Numbered from the stretch's first letter, positions 10,630 to 20,392 are shown. The stretch is 64,000 bases of DNA from PALSA-911 sp963743035 (GCA_963743035.1 CAVUOB010000007.1:34184-98183); one strand, 5' to 3'. Notes: generated from the sequence alone by a model not told the origin. Made by a program: numbers and translations.

Positions 10630-11553
10630 CTAGCCGGGGGCGCCGTTCACGTAGGGCTTCAGCATCGCATACAGCAGCGCGTGCACCGGCGTGGGCACGC
10701 CGAGCTCGCGGCCGAGCTGGACCACCTTGCCCGACAGCCATGGCAGCTCGATGCGGTTGCCGCGGATCAGGTCGACCGCCATGGAAGCCATCATCGTCGG
10801 CGGCGCGGTCAGGTTGCCGGCGACGATCCTGTCCACGGTGCCGGCGGGCAACGGAACGCCCTTGGCCTGGGCCACGTCGGCCACTTCCTGGTAGGCGGCG
10901 GCGAAATAGGGGGCGATGTCCGGATCGTCGCGCAGCCGGCCGAGCGGCTGGCGGGTGGCCGCGGTCAGGGCGGCATTGCTGGCCAGCATCACGAATTTCA
11001 GCCACAGCTCGGTCTCGATCCGGTCGCTGAGCGTGGAATCGAAGCCGGCGCGCTGGCAGAGCGCGTGGAAGGCCTGGCCGCGCTGGGAGATGCGGCCATC
11101 GAGCTCGCCGAAGATGATGCGCATGAAGGTGCCGGTCTGGCGGATCAGGCCGGGCTCGGCGATCGTGGCGGAGATCTGCGCCACGCCGCCCATGATCGCG
11201 CCCTGGCCCAGGATCGGCGCCAGGCGATCGCTGGCGTCGATGCCGTTCTGCAGCGGGATCACCGCGGTTTCGGGTCCGATCAGCGGCCGGATCGCGGCGC
11301 CGGCGCTCTCGACGTCCCACAGCTTGACGCAGAACAACACGAGGTCAACGACGCCGATGCTGGCGGGATCATCCGTCGCCTGGGTGGGAACGAGGTGCAG
11401 GTCGCCGCGCGGGCCCTCGATGCGCAGGCCCTTCTCGCGCATGGCTGCCAGATGCGCGCCGCGGGCCACGAAAGTGACATCCGCCCCGGCCTTGGCCAGC
11501 GCCGCCCCGAACGCCCCGCCGACGCCGCCGGCGCCGATTACCGCAATACGCAT
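10630..11553 (-). CDS. panE: 2-dehydropantoate 2-reductase family protein
   Basis: 307 residues. Starts MRIAVIGAGGVGGAFGAALA, the NADPH-binding Rossmann motif GxGxxG, followed by DLVLFCVKLWDVESA (the VK strand) and AVIPLQNGIDASD (the QNG motif). The C-terminal domain has ELWLKFVMLASNAALTA, the conserved Lys/Asn region of ketopantoate reductases. The enzyme would reduce ketopantoate to pantoate for coenzyme A synthesis, but many alphaproteobacteria carry several paralogues acting on other keto acids, so the exact substrate is open. The start at 11553 puts the Rossmann motif at residue 7. Confidence 0.8.
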   Translation of the reverse strand: MRIAVIGAGGVGGAFGAALAKAGADVTFVARGAHLAAMREKGLRIEGPRGDLHLVPTQATDDPASIGVVDLVLFCVKLWDVESAGAAIRPLIGPETAVIPLQNGIDASDRLAPILGQGAIMGGVAQISATIAEPGLIRQTGTFMRIIFGELDGRISQRGQAFHALCQRAGFDSTLSDRIETELWLKFVMLASNAALTAATRQPLGRLRDDPDIAPYFAAAYQEVADVAQAKGVPLPAGTVDRIVAGNLTAPPTMMASMAVDLIRGNRIELPWLSGKVVQLGRELGVPTPVHALLYAMLKPYVNGAPG

Positions 11554-11742
11554 GAAACTCTCCCGGAAAAGGATGCAGTCTAGGCATGACCCGCTTGCGG
11601 CGGCAAAGGCCTGGCCGGACAGGACTGGCCGCAAAGCGAAGGCGGCCCCATCTGATCTGCGTCAATTCCGATGGCTGTCATTCGGCGCGATGATGGTCTA
11701 ATCCGCCGATCCAGCAGACGACCCACCCGCAAGCCACGGACC

Positions 11743-13494
11743 ATGGACGACAGCAATCCCCCCGTACAGAAAGTGACGCGCACCTGGCTGAAGGCCCAGG
11801 CCCGGCTCGGCCGGGCCGCGGCGCGGCCGATCCTGCTGCTCGGCCTGGCGGGAACGCTGCTGGGCCTGGGCCAGGCGCTGTGCGCCGCGATCGTGCTGGC
11901 CGCAGCCCTCGGCGGCGCCGGAGCGATCGCGGGACCGGGCTCCCTCGCGGCGGTGCCGGCCCAGCCGGCCTTGCCGGTGCAGGCCCTGGCCGGCTTCGCG
12001 GTGCTGGCGCTGTTGCGCGCGGGGTTGCAGCTGGTGTCGGAACGCGCCGCCTTCGATGCCGGCGCGGCGGCCCGGCGGCGGCTGCGCAGCGATGCCATGT
12101 CGCGGCTGCTGGCAACGGGTCCGACGCTGCTGCGGCGCTTCCATTCGGCCGAGCTCGCGGGCGTGGTGATTGACAAGATCGAGGCGATGAACGGCTTCTT
12201 CGCCGCCTACACGCCGGCCGCGGCATTGGCGGTGGGCGGGCCGGTGCTGGTCTGCCTGGCGGTGCTGTGGGTGGACCCGGTGGCCGCGGCGATCCTGGCG
12301 GGCTGCGGGCTGCTGGTGCCGCTGGCCATGGCGGCGTCGGGCATCGGCGCGGCAGCTGCGGCGCGCGGGCAGTTCCTGGCGATGTCGCGGCTGCAGACGC
12401 GGTTCCTGGACCGCGTGCGCGGCATTGCCACCATCGTGCTGTACAACCGCGCGGAGGCCGAGGCGCAGGCGCTGGGCAAGGCGGCCGATGAATTGCGCGG
12501 CCGCACCATGCGGGTGCTGCGGGTGGCGTTCCTGTCCTCGGCGGCGCTGGACCTGGCGCTGGCGATGGCGCTGGTCGCCAATGCGCTGCGCTACGGCTAC
12601 GCGGCGATGAACGGTCAACTCGCCAGCGGCGCCGTCGCCATCTTCGTGCTGCTGGTGGTGCCGGAGTTCTTCGCCCCGCTGCGCGGCTTCTCCGCGGTCT
12701 ATCAGGACCGGCTGCACGCCACCGCCGCCGCCGAGGGGCTGGCGGCGCTGCCATTGCCCGAGCCGGTGCCGGCGCCGGCGGGGCCGGTGCGCAATGTCGC
12801 GGCGCGCGGGCTGTCGGTGGCGTTCGAGAATGTCTGCCTGACCTGGGATCCCGCGCGCGGGCGGGCGCTCGATGGCCTGAGTTTTCGCGTCGGCGTTGGT
12901 GAGACGCTGGTGCTGGCCGGGCCCTCCGGGGCCGGCAAGTCCTCGGTGATCGAGATCCTGCTGGGCTTCGCGCGGCCCGATAGCGGGCGGGTGACGCTGA
13001 ACGGGGCCGATATTTCCGAACTCGTGCCGCAGGCGCTGTCGGCGCTGACCGCATGGGTGGGGCAGCGGCCGATGCTGTTCGCCGGCACGATCCGCGACAA
13101 CATCCGCTTCGCCCGCCCGGCGGCGACCGATGCGGAGGTCGCCGAGGCGGCGCGCCAGGCGCGGGTGGAGGATTTCGCCGCCGAGCTGCCGGCCGGCCTG
13201 GATACGGTCGTAGGCGAGGGTGGCTACGGGCTGTCGGGCGGCCAGGCGCAGCGCGTGGCGATCGCGCGGGCCTTCCTGAAGAATGCAGCGCTGCTGCTGC
13301 TGGATGAGCCGACCGCCCATCTGGATCCCGCCACCGAGCAGGAGGTGCTGGAGAGCCTGCGGCGCCTGGCGGTCGGGCGCACGGTGATCCTGGCGACCCA
13401 TTCCACGGCGGCGCATGCGTTTGCCTGGAGCGGTGTCGGGCGGCGGCTGGATCTGCGGGAAGGCCGGGTCGTGCCGGCGCGGGGTGTCGCATGA
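11743..13494 (+). CDS. cydD: Thiol reductant ABC exporter subunit CydD
   Basis: 583 residues: an N-terminal six-helix ABC exporter domain, then an ATPase domain with Walker A GPSGAGKSSV, signature LSGGQAQRVAIARA and Walker B LLLLDEPTAHLD. Together with CydC it forms a heterodimer exporting glutathione/cysteine (and binding haem) to the periplasm, needed for assembly of cytochrome bd-type oxidases. The start at 11743 (MDDSNPPV) is preferred to an earlier in-frame ATG because family homology begins soon after it. cydC starts 13 bases downstream. No cydAB is in the window, so the oxidase must be encoded elsewhere. Confidence 0.88.
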   Translation: MDDSNPPVQKVTRTWLKAQARLGRAAARPILLLGLAGTLLGLGQALCAAIVLAAALGGAGAIAGPGSLAAVPAQPALPVQALAGFAVLALLRAGLQLVSERAAFDAGAAARRRLRSDAMSRLLATGPTLLRRFHSAELAGVVIDKIEAMNGFFAAYTPAAALAVGGPVLVCLAVLWVDPVAAAILAGCGLLVPLAMAASGIGAAAAARGQFLAMSRLQTRFLDRVRGIATIVLYNRAEAEAQALGKAADELRGRTMRVLRVAFLSSAALDLALAMALVANALRYGYAAMNGQLASGAVAIFVLLVVPEFFAPLRGFSAVYQDRLHATAAAEGLAALPLPEPVPAPAGPVRNVAARGLSVAFENVCLTWDPARGRALDGLSFRVGVGETLVLAGPSGAGKSSVIEILLGFARPDSGRVTLNGADISELVPQALSALTAWVGQRPMLFAGTIRDNIRFARPAATDAEVAEAARQARVEDFAAELPAGLDTVVGEGGYGLSGGQAQRVAIARAFLKNAALLLLDEPTAHLDPATEQEVLESLRRLAVGRTVILATHSTAAHAFAWSGVGRRLDLREGRVVPARGVA

Positions 13495-13507
13495 GCGGGG
13501 GCATGGC

Positions 13508-15136
13508 ATGAGGGCGCTGATCCGGGTTCTCGGCCTGTGGCGGGGCCGTACGGCCTGGCTGGCGGCCGGGGCGATCGTCAGCTTCGCCTCGCTGGGTGTC
13601 GCGATCGGGCTGATGACATGGTCCGGCGTGACGCTGGCCGCGGCGCTGGGCGCAAGCGCGCTGGCGGCGCCGGGATTGCTGCGCGGGCTGGGCTCGGCGC
13701 GGGTGCTGCTGCGCTATTTCGAACGCCTGACCACGCATGCGGCCACGTTCCGCGCGCTGGCGGACCTCCGGGTATGGTTCTTCCGCGGCCTGGCGCGAGG
13801 GGCCGCCGGCGGGCTGGGGTTCCGCCGCGCCGGGGATTTGCTGGCGCGGCTGGTGAACGACGTGGAGGCGCTGGACGGGCTGTACATGCGCATCCTGCTG
13901 CCGCTTGGCGGTGCGATCCTGCTGCTGCCGGTGCTGGTGCTGCTGCTGGCGCAAGCCAACGGGAAGCTGGCGCTGGCGGTCGGGCTGCTGTTCGCGGTGG
14001 CCGGCTTCCTGCTGCCATGGCTGGCGGCGCAGCGCAGCCTGGCCGCGGGGCAGGGGCTGGCCGAGGCCTCTGCGGCGCTGCGGGTTAGCGTGATCGACGC
14101 GCTGTCCGGCTTGCGGGAGGTGCGCGCGTTCAGCGCCGAGGGCCGCATGCTGGCGGCGGTGCAGGCGCGCGAGGCCTCGCTGCTGAACGCGCAGCACGCC
14201 CTGGCCGGGCGGGTGTCGCTGGCGGGGGCGGGCAGTTTCCTGTGCGCCCAGGCGGCGTTCCTGTGCGTGCTGCTGACCGCCGGGGCCGACCCGATGGCGG
14301 CCATCGCCGGTGTGTTCCTGATCCTGGCGGCGTTCGAGGCGATTTCCGGGCTGCCGCGCGCCGGCGCGCTGGCCGGCCATGCCGCCGCGGCCGCCGCGCG
14401 CGTGCTGGCGGCGGCCGAGGCGCCGTCCGCCGCACCCGACCCGGCGCGGCCGGCAGCGCCGCCGTCCAGCTCGGCCCTGCGATTCGAGGGCGTGCATTTC
14501 GCCTGGGACGCCGCGCGCGGCAAGGTGTTCGACGGCCTGACGCTGGAGGTGGCGCCGGGCGCGAGGGTGGCGTTGCTGGGGCCGTCCGGCGCCGGCAAGT
14601 CCACCCTGGCGGCACTGGCGCTGAAGGTGGAGTTGCCGCAATCGGGCAGGATCCTGCTGGGTGGGGTGGATATCGCCAACATGAATGCGGCGGATGTGCG
14701 CGCCCGCATCGGCTGGTTGAGCCAGGCGACGCATCTGTTCGACGACAGCATTCGCAACAACCTGCTCCTGGCCCGTCCGGATGCCGATGACGGCGCGCTG
14801 TGGGCGGCGCTGGATGCGGCGCAGATCGGCGAGATGGTGCGCGCGCTGCCCGACGGTCTGGATACCTGGGTGGGCGAAAGCGGCGCCCGGTTCTCCGGCG
14901 GGCAGGGACGGCGGCTGGCGCTGGCCCGGGCGCTGCTGACAAAGGCGCCGATCCTGATCCTGGACGAGCCCTGTGCGGGTCTGGACGCGGAGACCGAGCG
15001 GGCGTTCCTGGCCACCCTGAACGACGCGGCGCCTGGCCGAAGCCTGATCCTGATCGCCCACCGGTTGACCGGCGTCGAGCGTCTGGACCGCATCTTCCGC
15101 CTGTCGGCCGGCCACGCGGTTGCCGCCGCCGCGTGA
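13508..15136 (+). CDS. cydC: Thiol reductant ABC exporter subunit CydC
   Basis: 542 residues, partner of CydD. The membrane domain starts ALIRVLGLWRGRTAWLAAGA and contains LLRYFERLTTHAATFRALAD, typical of CydC. The nucleotide-binding domain has Walker A GPSGAGKSTL, a signature with an unusual Gly-Arg (FSGGQGRRLALARA) and Walker B LILDEPCAGLD. The ATG at 13508 is used; ATGs at 13492 and 13503 are out of frame. The reading frame is clean, in contrast to the ends of the window. It ends 258 bases before the next gene. Confidence 0.87.
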   Translation: MRALIRVLGLWRGRTAWLAAGAIVSFASLGVAIGLMTWSGVTLAAALGASALAAPGLLRGLGSARVLLRYFERLTTHAATFRALADLRVWFFRGLARGAAGGLGFRRAGDLLARLVNDVEALDGLYMRILLPLGGAILLLPVLVLLLAQANGKLALAVGLLFAVAGFLLPWLAAQRSLAAGQGLAEASAALRVSVIDALSGLREVRAFSAEGRMLAAVQAREASLLNAQHALAGRVSLAGAGSFLCAQAAFLCVLLTAGADPMAAIAGVFLILAAFEAISGLPRAGALAGHAAAAAARVLAAAEAPSAAPDPARPAAPPSSSALRFEGVHFAWDAARGKVFDGLTLEVAPGARVALLGPSGAGKSTLAALALKVELPQSGRILLGGVDIANMNAADVRARIGWLSQATHLFDDSIRNNLLLARPDADDGALWAALDAAQIGEMVRALPDGLDTWVGESGARFSGGQGRRLALARALLTKAPILILDEPCAGLDAETERAFLATLNDAAPGRSLILIAHRLTGVERLDRIFRLSAGHAVAAAA

Positions 15137-15394
15137 CGCGCAGCCGTTCTTTGCGCCGCAGCATCAAGAGTGAAATGGCTCCAGGCCAGTTTTCGCAAGC
15201 AATTTCACCAGTCTGAGATCGCTTCGCGGTCCCGGTTCGGCTGACATTGCTATGGTTCGATTAAGAAACGGTGCCGGTTGGCCGCGGAGTAATTTGGTCT
15301 GGCCGGGCGCCAATTTGGCTATGGCCATTCTGCCAGCCTGTGAACTACACTAGGAGTTGAACCTGACTACACCCTCTCAGGGAGAGATTACAGC

Positions 15395-17074
15395 ATGGCC
15401 ACATTCAATGTTCCGGCAGGGACCACCCAGACGCTTACGGGAAACCTCACGGGCACGAATATCATTGAAGGCAACGCGGATTCGACGTTCGCCGGCGGCG
15501 GCGGCGGCATCCTGTCGGTAACAGGCAACGCCAACAACAGCGTCAACACCGTCACCGGTGGCACGCTGAGGATCGCCCAGACCGCCAAGGGCGCCAGTTT
15601 CGCGCTGCATTACGCCGCCCTTACCGTCACGCTGAGCGCCGATAACGTCAGCATCTCCGCCGATCACTCACTGGCGTTGTTGGCGCAGAGCGCCAACAAC
15701 GCCAGTGTCACACTGAGCAGTTCGACCATCTATTTCGGGGCCGACGCCTATAACGCGACGATCACCTATGCCGGCGGCTCGGGGAATATCGTGGGCCTGT
15801 CGCCTACCATGGCCAACTCGGACAATCTGGAGAACGTCACCCTCCAGAACATGTCAGACGGCGACCGGTTCTATATTGGGAACCTCAAGACCTTGACGGT
15901 GGGGCCCGTCTACAACCTGGCCACCCAAACCCTTACCTTCAGCACGTCCGCCCATAACTACACGCTGAACGTGACGCTCGCGAGCGGGGCCCCGACCACC
16001 TTTACCTATTCCAACGGCGTTTTCACCAATACCTGTTTCCTCGCGGGCACGTGCATCTCCACGCCCGCCGGCGAGGTGCCGGTAGAGGCGCTGCAGGCCG
16101 GGGATGGCGTCGACATCCTCATGGACGGCGTGCGGCAGACCGGACGGGTGCGCTGGATCGGCTGGCGCAGCGTGAAGGCGGCCGACCTGCCGGCCGAGGA
16201 TGCGTATCCCGTGCGCATTCGCGCGCATGCGTTCGCCCCGGACATGCCGCATGCGGACCTGCTGATCACCCCGGAGCATTGCGTGTTCATCGACGGCGGC
16301 CTGGTACCGGCGCGCATGCTGGTCAACGGCGGCAGCATCGTCATCGACCGCAGCATCAGCGCCTACACCTATTATCATGTGGAACTGGAGCAGCACGCGA
16401 TCCTGCTCGCCGAGGGGTTACCGACCGAGAGCTACCTGGACACCGGCAACCGCAGCCGCTTCGCCAACGCGGCGGTGGCCGGCCTGTTCCCGGGCGTGCA
16501 CGTGGATGCCGCCGGTTTCTGGGAGCAGGACGCCGCGGCGCCGCTGACGGTGGATCCGCTGACCGTGGAGCCAATCTGGCAGCGGCTGCGCGCGCGCGGC
16601 GTGGCGCTCGGCCATGGCGCGGCGGCGCTGGTGACGACGGCCGAGCCGGATCTGTGCCTGGAGGCCGGTGGCCGGATGATGCGTCCGGTCTTCGTCCAGG
16701 ATGGACGGCATGTGTTCGTGCTGCGCGGCGCCGCGGACGGTTTCCGGCTGCTGTCGAATTCCGCCAGGCCGGCCGATGCGCGGCCCTGGCTGGACGACCG
16801 CCGCCAGCTCGGCGTCTGCGTGCGCCGGCTGATCCTCGACGACGGCACCGAACGGCGGGAGATCCCGGTCGACCACCCGGCGCTGAGCCGGGGCTGGTGG
16901 GAGACAGAGCAGGCCGATGGCGGCCTCGTCCGCTGGACCGATGGGGCCGCGACCTTCGCCCTGCCGGTCGGCACCTGCACCGTGGAAGTCGAGTTGAGCG
17001 GGGAGATGCATTACCCGTTCGAGGCGGCGCGAAGCGGCGATGAGGCCGCCGGCGAGCTGCGTTACGCAGCGTAG
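15395..17074 (+). CDS. Secreted-type beta-rich protein with C-terminal Hint domain
   Basis: 559 residues in two parts. Residues 1-213 are Cys-free, rich in Thr/Ser/Asn/Gly and alternating hydrophobic residues (beta-solenoid-like). From Cys214 a Hint_2-type domain begins: CFLAGTCISTPAGEVPVEAL QAGD has the Hint layout (Cys, GT-x-I-x-T, G-x-x-x-V-x-x-L-x-x-GD). Further in, LITPEHCVFIDGGLVPARML carries the TPxHxVF block and VELEQHAILLAEGLPTESYL the later His block. Hint domains of inteins and Hedgehog proteins self-cleave at that Cys; whether this one does is not known. No classical signal peptide is visible, so export by a type I or other non-Sec route is inferred. GGGAGAG precedes the start. 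It is next to another repeat-rich protein. Confidence 0.75.
   Translation: MATFNVPAGTTQTLTGNLTGTNIIEGNADSTFAGGGGGILSVTGNANNSVNTVTGGTLRIAQTAKGASFALHYAALTVTLSADNVSISADHSLALLAQSANNASVTLSSSTIYFGADAYNATITYAGGSGNIVGLSPTMANSDNLENVTLQNMSDGDRFYIGNLKTLTVGPVYNLATQTLTFSTSAHNYTLNVTLASGAPTTFTYSNGVFTNTCFLAGTCISTPAGEVPVEALQAGDGVDILMDGVRQTGRVRWIGWRSVKAADLPAEDAYPVRIRAHAFAPDMPHADLLITPEHCVFIDGGLVPARMLVNGGSIVIDRSISAYTYYHVELEQHAILLAEGLPTESYLDTGNRSRFANAAVAGLFPGVHVDAAGFWEQDAAAPLTVDPLTVEPIWQRLRARGVALGHGAAALVTTAEPDLCLEAGGRMMRPVFVQDGRHVFVLRGAADGFRLLSNSARPADARPWLDDRRQLGVCVRRLILDDGTERREIPVDHPALSRGWWETEQADGGLVRWTDGAATFALPVGTCTVEVELSGEMHYPFEAARSGDEAAGELRYAA
15669..15707 (+). repeat. Perfect 18-bp inverted repeat inside the Hint-protein gene
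   Basis: Arm CACTGGCGTTGTTGGCGC (15669-15686), loop AGA, and exact complement at 15690-15707. It encodes residues around SLALLAQSANNAS. A perfect 18-bp stem with a 3-base loop is very unlikely by chance in 39 coding bases. Confidence 0.85.
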
Positions 17075-17103
17075 GGGCGGTCTTCCACCGGGAGAACATA
17101 TCG

Positions 17104-17138
17104 AGGCGCGGTTCCATTCAGGACCGCGCCTTTTCCTT
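17104..17138 (+). terminator. Intrinsic terminator of the Hint-protein gene
   Basis: Stem AGGCGCGGT / ACCGCGCCT (17104-17112 and 17123-17131) with a 10-base loop, running into TTTTCCTTCTT, 30 bases after the stop codon. The rest of the gap to 17323 is AT-rich around 17208-17290, unusual for this region, and probably holds the promoter of the next gene. Confidence 0.8.
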
Positions 17139-17323
17139 CTTAACGGGAAAGGAGGGAAGGGTTTGGAGGCTTTCCGCTCATGCGCGGACGGCTTCGCGCA
17201 TCGGATGGCATGAATATTATATCACATCTCCGTGCAGTATCAAAAATCACGATAAATTAACCATTATACCAGAAAAAGACACATGCGCTTCGAGCGCGTC
17301 ATTTTATTTCCGGGAGCAGAGCC

Positions 17324-20300
17324 ATGGCTGTTGCAACGAGGATCGGTTTGGGTGCGGGCGCGGACCTCACCCTTGGGGGGCCGGGTACGCCTGGGTTGGT
17401 GGCGGTCGGTGCGCCCGACACGGTGGGGGCTGGCGGGAACGTGCTGCGGGTGGGCGTTGGCCAGCAATATTCGACCCTGTCGGCGGCGATCGGCGCGTCC
17501 CATGACGGCGACCTGATCCTGATCGATGCCGGCACCTATACCAATGACTTCGCCACCATCACGCACAAGATCACGATTGAGGGCGTGGGCGGCATGGCCA
17601 ATCTGGTGGCGACCATCGCGCCGCCGAACAACAAGGGCATCCTGGTCGTCGACAACGACGTGACGATCAAGAACCTGTCCTTCTCCGGCGCCGCCGTTTC
17701 CGATGCGATGGGCGGCAACGGTGCCGGCATCCGCTACGAAGGCGGGCAGATGGTGCTGATCAATGATGCTTTCATCGGCAACCAGAACGGCATCATGGGC
17801 AATCCGGTGATCGCCGGGTTGACCAACACCGTCACCATCGATCACAGCGTGTTCTCCGGCAACGGCTCGGGCACCGGCTACACCCATAACCTCTATATCG
17901 GCGCGGTCGACAATCTTACCGTCACCAACAGCATCTTCCAGAATGCCGTGGTCGGCCACGAGTTCAAGAGCCGGGCGCTGGTCAACGACATCGAGAACAA
18001 TATCTTCAGCGACGGGCCGACCGGCACGGCGAGCTACGACATCGACCTGCCGAATGGCGGCGTCGCCCTGATCAAGAACAACGTGATCGAGAAGGGACCG
18101 CTATCGCAGCAACAGAACATGGTGCATTTCGGCGGCGAGGGCATCCCGTACGCGGGTTCGTCGCTGACCGTGACCGGCAACAGTTTCGTCAACGACCGCA
18201 CCAGCAGCACTGTGGCCGTGCTGAACCAGACCATCACCAGCGCGACCATCACCGGCAACAGCTTTACCGGGATTTCTACCGCGAACATAGCGTCGGGGCC
18301 GGCGACCGAGACCGGCAACACCGATGGTTCCGGCAACCCGCTGCCGGATACCACGCTGGTCGGCGTGCTGCCGGGCAGCACGCTCATCATCACCGACGCG
18401 CTGGACCACAATGTGGCGCTGACCGGGTCGCTGAAGGCGGTGCAGGGCGGCAGCGGGCATCTGACGGTCAGCGCCGTCGCCGGCCACGTGATTGCCATCG
18501 GCGGGTCGGGCGGCATGGATTTCTCCGAGGTCGCGGGCTCCGGCGGCAACCAGATCTCTACCGTCGCCGGCTCGGTCAACAGCATCAATGTCACCGGCCA
18601 GGACAGTATCGACAGCGAGGGCACGGACAGGATCGTCGCCGGGACCGGCAACGTCACCGGGCAGATCGGCGGCAGCGCGATCATCGATGACGGCTTCAAC
18701 GACGACAAATGGACCGTCCTCGGCACCGCGGTGTTTACCGGCCATGGCGGCCGACCGGTGATCAACACCGGCCCGAACGCCAATGTCACGATCAACGGCC
18801 CGCTCGGCTATCTGGAAGTGCAGAACAACGGCGGCACCGCACAGTTCGACATTTTCCAGGGCGGCGCCGAGGAGGTGATGTCGATCACCGGCGGCGGCGT
18901 GGACGCGAAGGTCTATGGTGGCGTCATCACGGCGACCACGGCGAGTAGCGGGCAGGGCAGCGTGCTGCGGTTCGGGGCGGGGCAGGTGCTGCTGACCAGC
19001 CTGGGCAACGACACGATCTATGCTGGATCGGGCAGCGAGACCATCATCGTTTCCGGTCACGCGACGGTCTATGCCGGAACCGGAACACTGTCGCTGTACG
19101 GCCGCGGCAGCAGCGGCGCGACGTTCTACGGCAATGGCGGCACGTATCTGATATCCGGCGATACCGGCAACATCACCTATTACGGCGGCGCGAAGGACAG
19201 CACGATCAACCTTCAACTATCCAGCAACACGCTGATCGGCGGCACCGGCAGGCTGACCGTGAACGGCGGTTCGCGGGAGGTCATCACCGGGGGCACGGGC
19301 GGGCTGACCTACATCGCCAGCGACGGCGGCGGCGCCAATACCATCACGACGGCGGTGGGTGCGCTGGATCTGCTGACCCTGGCGGCGGCCAATACGGTGA
19401 ACAGCTGGGGTCAGGACGTGATCAACGGCGGCACCGGCAACCAAACGATCACGGTGCACGGAAATTCCGTCATCAACGGCAGCAGCGGCAACAGCTACAT
19501 CACGCTGAGCGGCATCGACACGCTGAACGGCGTGGGCTACGACCAGGTCACGGTCACCGCCGGCGCCGATGCGACGATCAACGCGGGGCGCCTGACCAAG
19601 GTGCAGGAGACCGGCGCGACGGTGCGGTTCACCAATCCGGCCGGCCCCTATGCCGCCAGCGCCACCGTCACCGGCGGCGCGGCCTCCATCAACGGCGGCA
19701 GCGGGACGGCTTTGTCCGTGACCACCACGAAGGGGGTTTCGACCTCCGTCACGCTCGGTGCTGGCACGGTGTCGGTCACCACGGCGGGCAACGACCTGGT
19801 CCATGCCGGCTCCGGCGCCGACACGGTGACGATCACCGCCGCGAACACGCAGATCTGGGGCGGCTCCGGCACGCTGACGGTGGCGAACAACGACTGGACC
19901 GCTGGCGACGCGCAGACGATCTACGGCGGTTCCGGCCTGGTTATGGCCGATGCCGGTGCGGGAGCGTTGACCTTCATCGGCGGGTCCGGCAGCGCGGTGA
20001 TCAATGGGCGCTACGGCTCGCTGTACGTGACCGGCGGCTCTGGGAGCCTGACCGTGACCGGCGGCGGCGGGGCGACGAACTTTACCGCTGGCTCCGGGAC
20101 CGCAAACCTGACCATGAGCACGGCCGGCGGGACTGTCGTGTTCGGCACCGGCAATACCACCGTGCAGGTCGCGAGCTGGGGCAACGGCGTGCTGTTCGAC
20201 TTCGTCGCCGGTGCCGGCGGGGCGGCGGATGTGATCAAGGGCTTCCGCAGCGGCACCGACAAGCTGGTGCTGATGGGCGGCGTCGGCGTGCAGTCCCAGA

Positions 20301-20392
20301 GCGTCAGCGGCGGATCGGCGAACCTGGTGCTGACGGACGGCACCAGCGTGCAACTGGCGGGCGTCACCAACACGACGCATTTGTTCGGGTAA
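17324..20392 (+). CDS. Large Cys-free beta-helix / beta-strand-repeat protein, likely secreted
   Basis: 1022 residues with no cysteine and very high Gly/Thr/Ser/Asn. Residues ~45-330 resemble a right-handed parallel beta-helix (QYSTLSAAIGASHDGDLILI, then repeated TVTNSIFQN / TVTGNSFVN / TITGNSFTG rungs). From ~330 on come degenerate ~18-20-residue repeats of the type GGSGTLTV / GGTGRLTVNGG / AGSGSETIIVSGHATVYAGT, related to RTX/hemolysin-type repeats. The C-terminus (FDFVAGAGGAADVIKGFRSG, then TDKLVLMGG) is the F-x-x-G...D-x-I-x-x-F-x-x-GxDxL block common at the end of type I secretion substrates. No Sec signal peptide. An adhesin, matrix or surface-layer role is inferred; enzymatic activity is neither shown nor excluded. 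The 5' flank is AT-rich. Confidence 0.75.
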   Translation: MAVATRIGLGAGADLTLGGPGTPGLVAVGAPDTVGAGGNVLRVGVGQQYSTLSAAIGASHDGDLILIDAGTYTNDFATITHKITIEGVGGMANLVATIAPPNNKGILVVDNDVTIKNLSFSGAAVSDAMGGNGAGIRYEGGQMVLINDAFIGNQNGIMGNPVIAGLTNTVTIDHSVFSGNGSGTGYTHNLYIGAVDNLTVTNSIFQNAVVGHEFKSRALVNDIENNIFSDGPTGTASYDIDLPNGGVALIKNNVIEKGPLSQQQNMVHFGGEGIPYAGSSLTVTGNSFVNDRTSSTVAVLNQTITSATITGNSFTGISTANIASGPATETGNTDGSGNPLPDTTLVGVLPGSTLIITDALDHNVALTGSLKAVQGGSGHLTVSAVAGHVIAIGGSGGMDFSEVAGSGGNQISTVAGSVNSINVTGQDSIDSEGTDRIVAGTGNVTGQIGGSAIIDDGFNDDKWTVLGTAVFTGHGGRPVINTGPNANVTINGPLGYLEVQNNGGTAQFDIFQGGAEEVMSITGGGVDAKVYGGVITATTASSGQGSVLRFGAGQVLLTSLGNDTIYAGSGSETIIVSGHATVYAGTGTLSLYGRGSSGATFYGNGGTYLISGDTGNITYYGGAKDSTINLQLSSNTLIGGTGRLTVNGGSREVITGGTGGLTYIASDGGGANTITTAVGALDLLTLAAANTVNSWGQDVINGGTGNQTITVHGNSVINGSSGNSYITLSGIDTLNGVGYDQVTVTAGADATINAGRLTKVQETGATVRFTNPAGPYAASATVTGGAASINGGSGTALSVTTTKGVSTSVTLGAGTVSVTTAGNDLVHAGSGADTVTITAANTQIWGGSGTLTVANNDWTAGDAQTIYGGSGLVMADAGAGALTFIGGSGSAVINGRYGSLYVTGGSGSLTVTGGGGATNFTAGSGTANLTMSTAGGTVVFGTGNTTVQVASWGNGVLFDFVAGAGGAADVIKGFRSGTDKLVLMGGVGVQSQSVSGGSANLVLTDGTSVQLAGVTNTTHLFG

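Noticed and set aside
11678..15115. A very long open frame antisense to cydD-cydC (and similar long antisense frames opposite topA/rnr, comEC and catalase)
   Set aside because: In this GC-rich DNA the antisense frame mirrors the codon bias of the real gene. The translations are Arg/Gln/Pro/Ala-rich with no recognisable domain.
16040..16110. Intein in the Hint protein
   Set aside because: The Hint domain is C-terminal in a beta-rich host protein and there is no split housekeeping extein or homing endonuclease domain.
19000..20300. CRISPR array or minisatellite in the GC-rich repetitive stretch
   Set aside because: Repeats are degenerate at the DNA level and follow codon periodicity of Gly-rich beta-strand repeats; no identical repeats with unique spacers.
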